A DNA stretch of 64,000 nucleotides, taken from positions 6,893,501-6,957,500 of the forward strand of contig JABWDB010000011.1 of NCBI GenBank assembly GCA_019614645.1, given 5' to 3'. Below are positions 38,673 to 51,185 of this stretch, piece by piece. The translations under genes were made by a program, and so were the position numbers. The stretch's first letter is position 1. The number at the start of each line of letters is the position of its first letter. The notes under the pieces are model-generated. The model saw nothing but the letters and a program-made list of their open reading frames with translations. It was not told the origin of the DNA and did no database searches. Source of the DNA: Stratiolaelaps scimitus (Eukaryota; Arthropoda; Arachnida; Mesostigmata; Laelapidae).

Positions 38673-40081
38673 TGGCGGAGGGGGTCCGAGCTGGTGTCTG
38701 AGGTGGTCGTCGCCGTCGACCGCACAAAGGTCACAGGGCTTTTTTGCGAGGTTCGGACGTTCGCGCGGTCCGATACGAAGCAGTCCAACGAAGGCGGCGG
38801 AGCCTTCCCTCGGAAGCTTTGTCCTATTTACCGCACGCACCGCCAATCCCTAATGTACATGTATGTTACTAGCACGCTTTTGTCGGTACGAGTTAAGTTT
38901 CGTTACGAAATCCCAGACTGTTGAGAGAATCAGATGGGTGGACTACGCCGGTGACACTGTCTCTTGAGAGACGTTCGCACTGAAGCGGGGACACATCCAC
39001 AGGATTGCAACAACCAGCCGCACGATAATCAACTGAGTAATAGATAGAACCACTGTTGACATTGGACATTTGCTCCTGCAGGGGTCCGCCTGGAATTGTC
39101 TGCTTGATGAATAATCCTTGCCAGTGTCAACAATGTGTACCCGTCCGGAACGAAGCACAGACGATGCCAAAAGAAAAGGCTGGCTGGCGTCCGTGGACTC
39201 GCCTCGCCTCGCCCGAACCGAACCACCACACCAGAAGTTACCACCTGTCACGTCGCCAGACGAACGCCTCCTCCCGGCTTCGGGGTCACGCACTGTCGTT
39301 GAGACCAGGGTCCTGCGCGCGTCCTGCCCGGGTGATGGGCACGCAGCCTGCGTCTGAGCCTCGAATGATCTCACTGGATCGAGGAACAACGTTGCCAGCA
39401 GTGGACCGTCACTGTTACACCAACGGGCCAGTCTGCCGATTGCTTCGTCTGTCGCCTGCCCTCTGCGCTCTATGTCACCTTGTGGCACATCCCAGTCAGC
39501 GAGTCCTGCAGCGCGAGACGTGGTAGCGTCCTGCTGCAAATGTTGACGTCCTGCTAACAACGAGCGTGACAACCGCCGCGGGTTGTCGTTGCTGTTGCAG
39601 CCTGTGACAACTACGGTGGCTCTGACGACCTGCCCGCTTCGTCTGTTCTGAGTGGCCCTTCTGGGTGGCGCTGCTCTCCGCGCCGTCGTGAACGTCCGAC
39701 GCGCGTTGCCTGCCGTGGCGAAACGTAACGCGGCGTAGGGCAGAGCAGTGTTGCTCCGATCGTGCGTCCGTCTGATCACCGACTGGTCTCTCACTGGCAC
39801 GGGTCGGATCGGCGCAGCGCCGTCCGTCGGCAAGAGGGTCCCCTCGATGTCGCCGGTGCCGGTGCCACCAGCACCATCACCGCCGCCGCCGCAATGGCTG
39901 CCGTTGGCGCTGCAGCCGCCGCCGGCGCCGCCGCCGCGTCGACGTCTGTTTCCCTCCACCATCAGCGCCCTGCGCGGCGGCGGCCAGCATCGGTGGCAGC
40001 AGCGCCACCCAATGTACTGGGCAACAGCAGCAGGAACTGGCTGCGTTGCCTTGCCACCACCCGGCCTCCCCGTGTGTCCGT

Positions 40082-40156
40082 CCGTCTGTGCGTCTGTCTG
40101 TCCGTCTGTCCGTCCGTCTGTGCGTCTGTCTGTCCGTCTGTCCGTCCGTCCGTCTG
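40082..40156 (+). repeat. Minisatellite of 32-bp units built from CCGT/CTGT
   Basis: Two perfect 32-base copies (40082-40113 and 40114-40145) begin CCGTCTGTGCGTCTG; a partial third follows. Shorter CCGT/CTGT words precede it. On the minus strand it reads as Thr-Asp-Arg/Gly repeats and creates a long spurious open frame. Confidence 0.85.
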
Positions 40157-42108
40157 CATGTTTGTCCAGTCTCCCTCCCCGCGTTGTCCACTCGGATCGC
40201 ATGGTACACGCTCGTACTGAATGGTGCTGCAGTTCGGCTTGGCAGATTACTGCTGCTGGTGCTGCTGCTGCCGCCGCTGCCGGCTAGTGCGGCCGTAAGC
40301 AGACCAGCAGTAGCACAAAGCAACACCTCGCGGCGGTTATCACCAGCGATGCAACAGCGAGTCAGTGACAATCAATTGACATTCGCCGCTCGCTGCGGTT
40401 TGCAACGAGGTGCCAATCTCTGTCCGTGTGTCTCTCTATCCGTTTGTAGGGGAACATGAGGCTGTACGTGCGCACATGTGCGTGCATATCCGTGCATGTG
40501 TATTTCATGCAGTTGCGCGATGGCCAAACTCGTCGAAACGGATGGGCGTCACTGCTATTCAGCCGCCCAGCTCGCACACCCGTCTCACCTCATTACAATA
40601 CATTGGACGCTGCTCCGCCGTCGACGCGGTCCCAGTAAACACTAGTGGTTAGTCGCAGCAATAGGCGAGCTCAGTTGTCACACCTCGTGCTATGACCACT
40701 TTCAATCGGTGTTCTCACTGTTGGCAACATCTGGTTAGCGCGACCACCAGGCGCATGTTACTGGTTGAACCAACTTGCACAGTTGGCACAGGGGACAAGC
40801 CAGTAACAGGTGGGAGCCAACTGATGATGATGTCCAGGACGACAACAACAGCACTAGCCGTAGTAATGATATGAACAGCTACCAAATACAGCCTCCGTGT
40901 GCCGTTAGTTCTCTGAACAGTCGACCTGGCCAAACGCGATGGCGTGTCGCCCACCTGCAGGACGAGTCACGCGTAGCGCGCAGACTGACAGTCTGCAGCG
41001 AATTGGGATGCGTCCCCGCCTTATGGACGTTTTCATTTTTCGTCAGCGCTTGGGGGGGTCAGGGAGGACTGACTCGACCTCAATGGGCATCGTCTGTCCA
41101 GAGGGGCAGGCGCACATGTAATTACTGGCCATGGTGATTAATCAATCACATCGTCAGAGATGTATAGCTGACAGAGATCTCGCAAATGACTGCCGAGGGA
41201 AACACAGGATGATAGCAACCATTTCGTCATAACATTATGCCCGCCGCAGGATCGCACACGTCTGAGCTTCCCCAGTAGACTTCCAAGGTAAGGACCAAGA
41301 AATCGAGGTCGGCTGATGCGCAAATCGCATTTCGTTGATATGCATTGGACGGCAATTCGACGACGGTTCCAATAGGCGTCCATGTCATATCGTATGGAGC
41401 AACTGGAGCAATCGCATGTCATATCTGTATGGCATATATCGTGTCCTGGCGTATGGCAGATACAACGCCTCATATCGTGGACACGGTATCCGCTGACAAC
41501 TGGGCGCCCCATCATACGTACGGTGACTTAGACACCCTTGGACAGCGATTGCTCGCTGATGCTACAATACAGGAAGGGATTACACCTTGTCCCGCTCTGG
41601 TGTAGTGTTCTTTTCACATTTGCGCTATCGAACACTTTATCACTTTATCCTGATTCACCTCTATCGCCTCTGATAATCGATGATCGAAGAGCCGTCGCTG
41701 ATGGTGACGCGACCATCAGCGATGTCGCCCTGTTCGTGCAAATAAAGCAACTGATGCTGATGATAATAGGGATCGATAGCTGATCAAGGCGGGAACGACT
41801 ACGTATTATAGTTTTCATCTTGCTGCAGGTCGGGGACCCCAGATCGCCGGCCGGCTCTAGCGTGGCGGATCGATTTTTTCTGACTGAAGAAGAGGTCCAG
41901 GAAGAACACCTCCCCATGAAGATGATGTTGAACAGCAGAATGCGTATTCCAGTTCGGTAATCGTCTAGATATAATGGTAGAATATGATCGGAGACACACC
42001 GCCGGCGCTTGATCACGCGTGAGGGCCTTGGCGCGGTTCAGCAACGAGCGGCACCCAAGAGCACCCACAATGAGGACAAGGCTATTGTGATATAACACAG
42101 TCCTTTTG

Positions 42109-42109
<1 letters not shown>

Positions 42110-42158
<49 letters not shown>
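42110..42158. repeat. (TA)n array
   Basis: About 48 bases of pure TA, large pnt intron. Confidence 0.95.
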
Positions 42159-42160
<2 letters not shown>

Positions 42161-42517
42161 GTGGACCAGAAAAGCAACTTGACCGTGCCCGTGACGGGAT
42201 ATGCCGCCTCTCGTTGTTTACGCCTGTATTTACGCCTAGTGCAAGTGCTAGACTTCGTGTTTTCGACTCTCCACCGATATGGGAGCTCTACTCTGGCGCT
42301 TCTGCAAACAAACTCTCAACATGAGATCGGATATAGACTATTCTCGTTAACTCTCGCGTCAAGCACCCTGCCCCGTCCCTCCCTATACGGTGAATTGGGG
42401 AACGGTCGACATCGAGCCGAGCAGCTTGGCAGTCGCTGGCGATCTCAATGTGAAGATCTCCACGCCCATGACTGTCTCTACATTAAGCCTAGCCATACTG
42501 CGAAGAAACGGTGCCAC

Positions 42518-42557
42518 CGTATCGTGGCACGACGATGCGTTAGCTGTGAGTCAGCCG
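42518..42557 (+). repeat. 35-bp dispersed repeat, copy 2 (partial)
   Basis: GTTAGCTGTGAGTCAGCC at 42539-42556 is identical to the core of the copy at 4.76 kb, and the upstream CGTATCGTGG corresponds to TACCGTGG. It has the same orientation and lies in the large pnt intron. Confidence 0.45.
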
Positions 42558-43979
42558 AGGCCGGCGAACCTATTGAACGCAGTAGCGAGTTAAGAGCCGT
42601 CGGCGGCGGCGGCGGCGAATTCGCCACAAATCGAAGGGCTTCTTCCACAGCCGAATCTATCGATCTCTCTCCCTCCACCTCCATCTCTCTCTGTCTTTCA
42701 TTGGCTCTCGATGTGAGTACAGCGGACGGGGCACTCAGACGCCGTAGACGCCGTGTCTGACGCGCGAAGTGAGAAACTCCCCATGCCCGAGCGGGCCGTA
42801 TCCCCGGCCGATGCGAGCCCGTTCGTCGGACTCCGCGAACGCACATGGCCAACAGCCGAGTCGATTATGAAGGGCAGTTGATCCCGTGGGCCGACTTCTG
42901 CCGAAGCTATCGATCTGCGGAGCTATACACGCACGGACGCTATCAACGCGAATACGAAATGGAACTGCCTCGAAGTCGCCGTCGGGCACTCACCCACAGA
43001 CCCTCCCAGGCCTGCGTAGTAGCAGCGCAGCAGCAGCTACTATGAGGCTGCGTTCTACCCCGGAGCGTTTCGGCTTCCACCGGGCCAACCTCCGTCCAGC
43101 CTCTAGCGTGCCTCGTCTCTCAGGCCGACCCACATTGAGAAGAAGACCCAACACGAGACACCCACATACACACAACATACGGATTCGATTCTCCTCGGGT
43201 CGTTCCAGCTATCGCCAACGGGTTCTGGCAGTTCACTCGATACCTTCTCGATTGCCTGACTGACTGGTTATGCGGTCGCGCTATGGCAAAGGTTCGCGTT
43301 TTCACACCTTATCCTAAGGGTGAAACAAGCCGAGGCAGAAATCCTGTGGACCCGGCAAATTAGAGGCTGCAGGGCATCGTCCCCTCGTCACGATTACCGC
43401 CGTCGCCGCCGCCGCTGTCCCAGCAGATCTACCTGGAGGTGCACACCCAGAAATTCGCTTGGTCCTTGCACTCTACGGGACTCTCGTAGGTGCGAGAAGT
43501 GCGAGAAATCTGTCTGGAGCACTATGGATGTCGCCATACCCCGCCGGGCCTCTGCGAACCTCGGGGCTACGTAGATTCCGCCACGGAGGGCGGAATCGAT
43601 AAGCAACTCTCGTAAGCAACTCGGCATGATAGCGAACGCCTCCACATATGTACTTTGCAAATCGGTGCATACGGTAGCATCTCGCCGCTGCAGCAATCGC
43701 GAAGAAGATTGATTTCGCAGTAGATTGTTATTGGGCATAATTACAATGCTATGCAGACGACAGCCAGCGTACCATTATAGTACTACCCAAAGGTTAAGAA
43801 TCACTGGAGCCTGTCACATCGCATGGGGTAGTGCAGCTGAGAGAGGGTTCAGGCATCCAACTGGCCTCGGTTGTATTACAAGGATTGACTGAATAAACTT
43901 TCCGGGCTGACCCACAGCCAACATTTAACATGGTCCCCGGTACAACTGCTTTCGGCATTCGTTCATAAGATGGAGAACC

Positions 43980-44033
43980 CATTTAAATGCAAATGTGGGC
44001 AACGGTGGGGATCGAAGCCGTGTGTGTGGATCT
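43980..44033 (-). mobile_element. tRNA-derived repeat copy (B-box side)
   Basis: On the minus strand GGCTTCGATCCCCACCGTTGC carries a B-box-like core (TTCGATCCC). The plus-strand stretch aligns without large gaps to 62468-62521, sharing TTTAAATG, CAACGGTGGG, TCGAA and GTGTGTG. It lies in the large pnt intron. Confidence 0.5.
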
Positions 44034-44284
44034 GAGTGTCTCCTCCGTGTTAAGAGGGTTGAGTAGACAATTACAAAGCGACACATTGTTTATGTTTGGA
44101 TAACAGTCCCAGCCGAACGACTTGACAGTTCAGTACTTACGGTGTCACGGGTTAATTCGTGCATTAGCATGAGCCAAGATGAGATTCGTTGTTGATTCGT
44201 CGTTAATTGCCGAATTAGCCTGCATCTTACCATCCTAGGGTTAAGTTCTTTATTGCCGAGCCTTTACACAAAGAGCAGCACAAA

Positions 44285-44380
44285 CTTCACCCTCCGCACG
44301 AATTATTAGTTAACGAATAATAGTAATCATAATAATAACAATAATAATAATTATTATTTTATTAATTAATTATTACGGTA
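44285..44380. repeat. AAT/ATT triplet block
   Basis: Imperfect AAT/ATT repeats in the large pnt intron, about 250 bases right of the tRNA-derived repeat at 43.98 kb. Confidence 0.75.
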
Positions 44381-44688
44381 GTCGTTCTCCAGCTTGAGTT
44401 CTTTCTCGACCAACCGTTTCCTCGACGTCGGCGACGATGTGACCAGGTGCAATGTTGTGCACTTCGACGTCAACAGGCAGCGTTTGAACGCACCGCCCAT
44501 ATCAAGTGGCTCGACATATTGCCATATTGGCTGGCGGCATCGGCGATCGTCTACCGTGGCTACAGTGGAGCAAGGAGTTTATTCGTGATCGCACTTATCG
44601 TGTATCTGAGTAGATCAGATATTTCTCAGACGATATTCTGACTCTGGCCTAGCCTCCTCGAGCTCTTCTCAAAGCACCATTCTCGCTA

Positions 44689-44692
<4 letters not shown>

Positions 44693-44763
<71 letters not shown>
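44693..44763. repeat. (TA)n array, longest in the window
   Basis: About 70 bases of uninterrupted TA. Confidence 0.97.
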
Positions 44764-44765
<2 letters not shown>

Positions 44766-47700
44766 CTCATAATATATAATGAATGTGCAAATGATTATTC
44801 CCATTGACTAGAGCCACAATAGTATAAAGCGAGGTTGCGCCGTCGAGACCGATCACACGGACTTTGCAATATCTCAGCAGAGTATCCCCGCCAGTTAGCA
44901 GATCATGTCCATCTTTCCTCTGCATCTCAGAGTCATGTCGTTTTTTGCAAACAAAGCCTACACACGTACGTGCTCTTCGCTAAACGTACACGCCATCTAC
45001 AGCTCCGAGCTGCGCCTCCGGCCAACGGGCGGCACGGTGGCAGCTGAGTTGGCGTCCACTTCTCGTACACCCACGAAGTTCTCTCCCTAGTTACCCGGGT
45101 ATATATCGTACAGACTGACACCGTCTACCCGATTCGATTTGAGCTATTGCAGAATGACGAAGCGCTAGAAAGGCGCAAAAGGAAAAACTCGCCCCGGTTG
45201 CCAACCTGCCCGCATCTGCCTCTGCAGCGACTCCATTCACCGCAGCTCTAGCGATTGGCCAATGGGACCCGGCTAGAGTCGACCCGACGACCCGGCGCGG
45301 CCAACATGCACAGCGCAGCCTAGCGTTGTTGTCGTGGCTGCTTTGCTTACGGCTCGGCGGCTGTCCGACTTCGCTCCGGACGCAGATAACGCAGGTATTT
45401 TGTGCCATAAGCAAGAGCTGCTGCTGCGGCTTTCAGTGCTGGTGCTATTGACGCGCGGCCACGCATAATGCGGTGGCCGCCGCCGTCGCCGCGGCCACAG
45501 CCCGCTCGTTTCAATCGCCCACTGTTGCCGTAGACACCAACAACTGCTGCTGCTGCAATTGCAGGCCACCGATACGGTCGCGGCGTTGTCACCGTGAAAG
45601 CATCATTTGTTGATGCTGTTGCGGCGACGGCTGGCTGCGATCCCGTCGGCCGGACCGGTGGAACGCGGCGGAGACAGCTCATAGATAGTGGGTACCGAGT
45701 ACCGAGCGGGTGCCTGGTCCCCGATGGACAGAGCCAGTCAGCGAGTGAGCTGCCGGCGAACGCCGCTGAGCGTCGTGGAACGTCGCCTTGGGCCAACGGC
45801 TTCACGTTGGCGGCGACTGACGACGGCAACTTCGCAGCGGCGGAGGCGGCGGCGGCGGCAGCCACGAAGGCAGTTGAACAGGGAGAACATAGATCGACGG
45901 ACGCGGTAGGCTGAGCATAGCGGCATGCCACGGACCACGGTAACAGTGGTAACAGCGGCAACGCGAAAGAGCCCGCGCGCTGGGCGGTGCATTCGTGCGT
46001 CTATCATTGCCAGACTCCGGCAGATCCGAGCCGAGCGACTGCTCGAACGGCGGCGGTTGGCGGTAGCGGCCGCCAATGACGATGCAGCTCCGCCGCCGTG
46101 GAGCTCTCGTTGCACCGCGATGGAAGATCGCGCCCGCGGATCGGATCGGACCGGTGGCCGACGCCTGTGCCTGCGATGTCATCGGAGACCTTGCGGGGGC
46201 GGGGGGGCGCAGATTAGTGAAGATGACCAATGGTCGAACACAACATGTTCGAACACATGGGTATCTCTGTACTCTCTCTCTCTCTCTCGCCAAAGCCACA
46301 CCGTACATGGATCCACCATTGTATCGATATGTTACGGCTGCTAGCTTAGCTGTGTCCACAGCACAACTCGCAATACTTCTGAGAGCTATGACAGAGAAAT
46401 GATCTCCGTTCCTATCGATCAGAGCAGTGTATGTGTTTGTGTCCTTTTGTCAACGGAGAACGCATTCAATTCAGGACGCCATTGTACGCAAGGGAGTCAA
46501 CATCGAGCAATGATGTACACGAGGACGTAAGCCAACCATCGCATCTTCAGTCAGCGATTTCGGTGGCAAATCGATGCGTCAGCTGATTCACTAATGCGCC
46601 CATGAACGAGACATGGTCCCGACATTTGGCGAAGCGCATGAGCACCTGAGCCTGAGTTGGCTCGGTTCTCTCTGCTTGTCGTTGTAGTTGAGGTTGACGT
46701 TGTTCGCGCGAGATTTAATTCCTCTCTCTCTCTCTCTCTCGTTGCCGCGTTCAATGCGCCGTTCAATCAAAACGCGGCTGATAGAATCGATGTCGGCTAA
46801 TCTAATCACCCATAATATCTACCTGTCGCCATCTGCGCCGCCGGCAATCCAGGCCATGATGGCATAAGGCTGCGAGTCGCTGCCTCATGCATCGGAATTA
46901 CCAGCCAGCCAGCCAGCCGGCTGGATGGTCCCGTAGTTGTATAATAGCCGGAGTCGTAGGAGCTATTGGGCTAGCTAGTCGCCTGACACCATTCGTCATT
47001 CGGCCGAATCCGACGATGACCAGGGGTCTGCCGGCGGCAGAGCGCCACGCTAACCAGATCAAGCCACTCCCCCCATACTCGTCGGCACTGGCGTGACCAT
47101 TGTCACGGCTGGCGTAACCGGCGCTAGTCGTCCGGTGGTAAGCTGTTATATCGGTGGTACCATCGATGTCAACATTGCAGCGATGTCGGCTTGCAATCGC
47201 CGCTACGTTCGCCAATGTCCCGACCGAGGTGGATCTGGGGCTTGATGGAGGGGTGGCGGGCGCGGGGATCGTGCGCAACAGAAGATACCGTGCCGAACTT
47301 CTGCTCGCTTGTGCGAGCACCTTGCGGCGTTTCTACTCGCGCTGATTACGTTGGTGGCTGGGACGGGACTTTGCTGCCGTCGATTGCTGGACCGGTCGGA
47401 TCACGCGTTCGAGCCGGCTGGCGGTCTCATTGCCACTGCCGGCATCATTCCTCTGCCCGGCACCGACGGTCCCGCCGACGGTCACGGGACTGTTGATCGC
47501 CGAAGTAGCCCGTAAAAGTTGCTCGTGTATGCCGAGTGCGCAGATACAGGTGGCGCCGTACGCCGCGATCGCCGGAACAGCGGGCGGCGCTAGTGAATTG
47601 GTTGCAAGCCAGAAGTGACCCTCGGTCCCGTCTCCCTGAAGTTGACCTCCCTCTGGATCTTCAGCCGGTTATCAGCTGTGGCACTGCTCCCGACGCTGAT

Positions 47701-48129
47701 GCCGCCAGCGGTCCAGATCACTTCACCCCGAATCCATCAGTCTTCAGCATCGAGTCGTCCGAACGAGCGACGACCGTCATCGAACTCCTGCCAGCAGACC
47801 GAACCGCTGCGTGTGTCCACTTAATCACGCACTTAATTACCAACTCGCCCGTACCACCACCCCGCACAGAAACACTCCACCACCCGCAGCAAGTGTCACC
47901 ACCCTTCGCAGAGCCCACTGGGCAAAACGACCGCGGAGGGCATAAGCCCTGCTGGACAAGCGAGCCCGACCGCCGATCTACCATATGCCCGCAGCAATTG
48001 GCCGCGCAATTGTAGACTATCGACGCTCATAGCAGGTCTATTATACAATAGAATAGATTCGAGACGATTCGCGCAGTCATCCCGCTCGGCTGACGCGCCG
48101 CTGGCAACGCCAGAAATGGCATGCTTTGT

Positions 48130-48245
48130 AGTGTTGCTCTGCTGTTACTGTTGTTGCTTCTTTGTTGTTACTCTTGTCATTGTTGCTGTCGTTATTGCTG
48201 TTGTTGTTGCTGCGGCTGCTGCTGCTGTTGCTGTTGTTGTCGTCA
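48130..48245. repeat. TTG/CTG triplet block
   Basis: Imperfect TTG/CTG triplets in the large pnt intron; reads as Leu or Gln runs in spurious frames. Confidence 0.8.
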
Positions 48246-50042
48246 ACGTCATCGTCGACGTCGCCCGCTCAGTTCTGTCATGTAGCAAGTAGTGCTGTAC
48301 TCTCGCCGGCACAGCAGCCACTGAACGAACTGGACCAACCAGCCAGCCAGCTTCCTGCCCATTGTGCCTTGGCGTCGATAGTGTCACTGGCCATACTGCG
48401 GTATAGTGGTTCGGGCAGAGAATGGTTGATAGGCAGAATGCCGTAACGTCTGCTGAATGCACAACGCGAACCCCGATGCTGATACTATGGCTTTGTGATG
48501 CGGCGGCGGCGGCTGCTGCCGCCGCCGCGGCCGCCGCCGGTGCAGCACAACCCTATGTGCGGATTCCGAAAGCGTAGGCGAATGCAGGACACCGGGTCAG
48601 CAACCCCTCGAATCCGGTGGAGCAGACCGCTGCTGCTGCTGCGGTGACGACGGCGACGACGGCTGATGATCAGATTATCACCACTGCCAAAAGAGCCACT
48701 ACAACTACTGCTACAATACTACTATGAGCAGTTGGAGCGCGAGATGGATCCATGATGTGTACGCCTGTCTGCGGCGCGCTAGGCCGTGCATGCATGTACT
48801 AGTGGTAGCAATGCTGCAGAGAATGCTGCTGTTGCTGCTGCTGATGAGCAAGGGGATGGCTGTAGCCACTGCCAGCTTGACTGCGAGTACTAGTACTACT
48901 ACCATAGCATCCACGAAGACACATGTTCTCTCTCTCGCTCTCTCTCGCTATCGCAGACACAAACGCGCACTCACGAGAGATGAGAACATGGCACAGATAT
49001 TTACACACGGGTGTCAGTCGCGGCGCTGCTAGCGACGTTAGGCAGACGGTCTAACGCGACCTACGATCAAGTGGCGCCTCGGCGAAGAAGGCAGCGAGGC
49101 AGCAAGCAGCCTGACCGGGGATGGCAAATCAGCGATCTTCCACCTGATCAGATCGGAGATCGATCGCAGAGAGAGATAGAGAGAACAGATCAAACGCAGT
49201 GGGGGGCGGCGTCACAGGGGGAGTAATGAATGGACGGAGGTGAGGTGAGAAGTTCCGGATATGCCCGTACGACACCCCCATTATCAGCCGGCGTCGACTG
49301 CTACAACTTGTGGGCTTCGCTGCTGTGGATTCAGAGGAAGCCACTCCACGCTGCTGGCTATTTGGCGAACGATTCCGGATCGTTGCTCGTCGTCGAGTTG
49401 TTACAGGCGATGGTGGTGTGATTTCGTCAAAGGGCCGGGTCCCACCCCTTCTCCGATCAGCCATTTCTCGCTATTTGTTATCGGAGCTGGCGGCAGCGAC
49501 GTAGAGACGTACTACAGCGAGGCGATGCGGCACGGATCTGAACTGCTCATCGGTGCAAAAGTCAACGAGTTGGGTCTCGGTCAGTCCAAGAATGACGTCA
49601 GAAGCTATCATCGACGGATTGGATGTTAGCAGTCATGCAGGGTGTACACCGTCAATCGTCCGGAACGCTGCTCCGGACAACTCTACCAGGTCATCGCCGC
49701 GTGCTCATGGTTGAGCTCGAGTTGAGCTCGCGGACCAACGAAGAGGGGGTCAACGAGGCGCGCGGCCCAGCGCGCGCTCTCAACCAGCCCCTATCTCACC
49801 CGCAACCACTCGACGTCCGGAGCGAGCGAGAGAGAGAGAGAGCCGCTCATACAAGCGAAACGTAGCGTGCAATATTGCTGCGACCGCTGGACGCGGGCGA
49901 CGATGACAAAGATGATGGCTACGCAGCGTCGTGGCAGCCACCGGGCGAGACAACGGCCGGACGTCGTCGAAGGCTGCGAAGGTGTAACCGAGCCGGTCGC
50001 CGAAAGACTTTCGCCGCTCGCGCAACTTGACTTACACAAGAA

Positions 50043-50047
50043 GAACA

Positions 50048-50078
<31 letters not shown>

Positions 50079-50098
50079 CAACAATAATAACAATCGTC
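50043..50098. repeat. CAG/CAA/AAT triplet array
   Basis: About eight pure CAG units pass into CAA and AAT units. Confidence 0.9.
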
Positions 50099-50929
50099 GC
50101 GCACCGGGAAGAACATCTATGAGACTAACGGACGTATGGAGGCGGTGGTGCTGGCAGCAGTGGTACAACAGCAGCGACGTCAGTCGCAGAAGTAACGCCA
50201 GAGACCGCGCTGCCTTTGTTGTGGCGCCGAGCAAACGGCCAAGCTAAGGGCAGAAGCGGAAATCGTGCTGCTGAACAGCGTTTCGGCATAATGTCATAGC
50301 ATTCGACGCTGTGGCGACGAAGAGCGCAAATCGACAAGCGGCTGACTTGAGCTGAACGGACGCCTCAAGGCGGTCGACGCGAAGGCCGCGCGATGCCTCG
50401 ACAACCCCACAGATTTGGGCGTTGTATGACGCGGCGGCGGCGGGGGCGGCGGGCGACCGCCGCCCCCGCCGCCCCCGCCGCTGGCGATCATGTCCACGCA
50501 TTGATACCAATGGCCGTACGTGGATCGCCCTGGCGTGCAAGCCGGTCGAATTATTGTGGTAGCAGAAGAATGGTAGCAACGGTACAAAGCAACAGCGATG
50601 CTGGTTGTTGCTGTTGTTGTTGTTGTGGTTATTGTTGTCGGCATCATCGCTGTGCGTGCTGTGGCTTTCGCCGCCGCAACCGCCGCTGTTGTTGTTCGGG
50701 GCATAGCCCGGCTGCGTGGCGACCACAAGCACAAACCCGAGACACGCATAGCGGCAGCCAACAACAATACTATAGGCGCGGCGGCGTCGGCGGCGGCGTC
50801 GGCGGCGGCGACCGCTAGAAAAAGCGAAGATTGTGTGAGGACTTCGACTAAAAAGGAGCGGCAGCACAGCAGACGACGACGCCAATATAAAGAACAACGA
50901 AATTAACAATTAGCGGAAGTGGAACTTAC

Positions 50930-51185
50930 GTTCGGCGAAGCGAAAGGCAGACCCGAAAAGACGTAAACGAAGCGAAACTCCGACGGTCGGCCGCCGTCGA
51001 AGGCGGCGACGGCAGCGGTCGCACGTCGCGTATACCCGGCTTGTGCTCGGGCTGTTGAAAAGCTGGCGGGCGGTCGGGCGGGCGTTCGCGCGGGCTGATG
51101 ATTTTTGATGATTTGACTCGACTTTTACTTTAGTCCACTCTACCTCAATGACACTGCTGACTTGCCACGAACGAATGAATTGCAC
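50930..51185 (-). promoter_or_regulatory. Candidate alternative (non-coding) first exon in a GC-rich block
   Basis: On the minus strand the sequence GCCGAAC|GTAAGTTCC at 50930/50929 is a perfect donor. The 250 bases before it are CpG-rich and lie just upstream (in transcript sense) of a CGG-repeat block at 50.43-50.50 kb. The stretch is open in one frame from 51185 but starts with GTG and contains no ATG, so a 5' untranslated exon is more likely than coding. Spliced to exon C it could yield a PNT-less isoform starting at the exon C Met. Inference only; no TATA box or initiator was established. Confidence 0.25.

Noticed and set aside
38943..40202. 419-codon minus-strand open frame
   Set aside because: It is driven by the 32-bp minisatellite and CGG triplets (Thr-Asp-Arg repeats); no domain, and poor composition for a globular protein.
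44693..44763. Regular short repeats as a possible CRISPR array
   Set aside because: It is a pure dinucleotide array without spacers, in a eukaryotic intron.
45347..45961. 204-codon minus-strand open frame
   Set aside because: Ala-rich reading of GC-rich triplet DNA; overlapping open frames of similar length exist on the other strand.
47536..48015. 159-codon plus-strand open frame
   Set aside because: Codon composition follows local GC content; no family resemblance or splice sites.
50244..50909. 221-codon minus-strand open frame
   Set aside because: Poly-Arg and Asn/His runs come from CGG and TTG triplets; no conserved segment.
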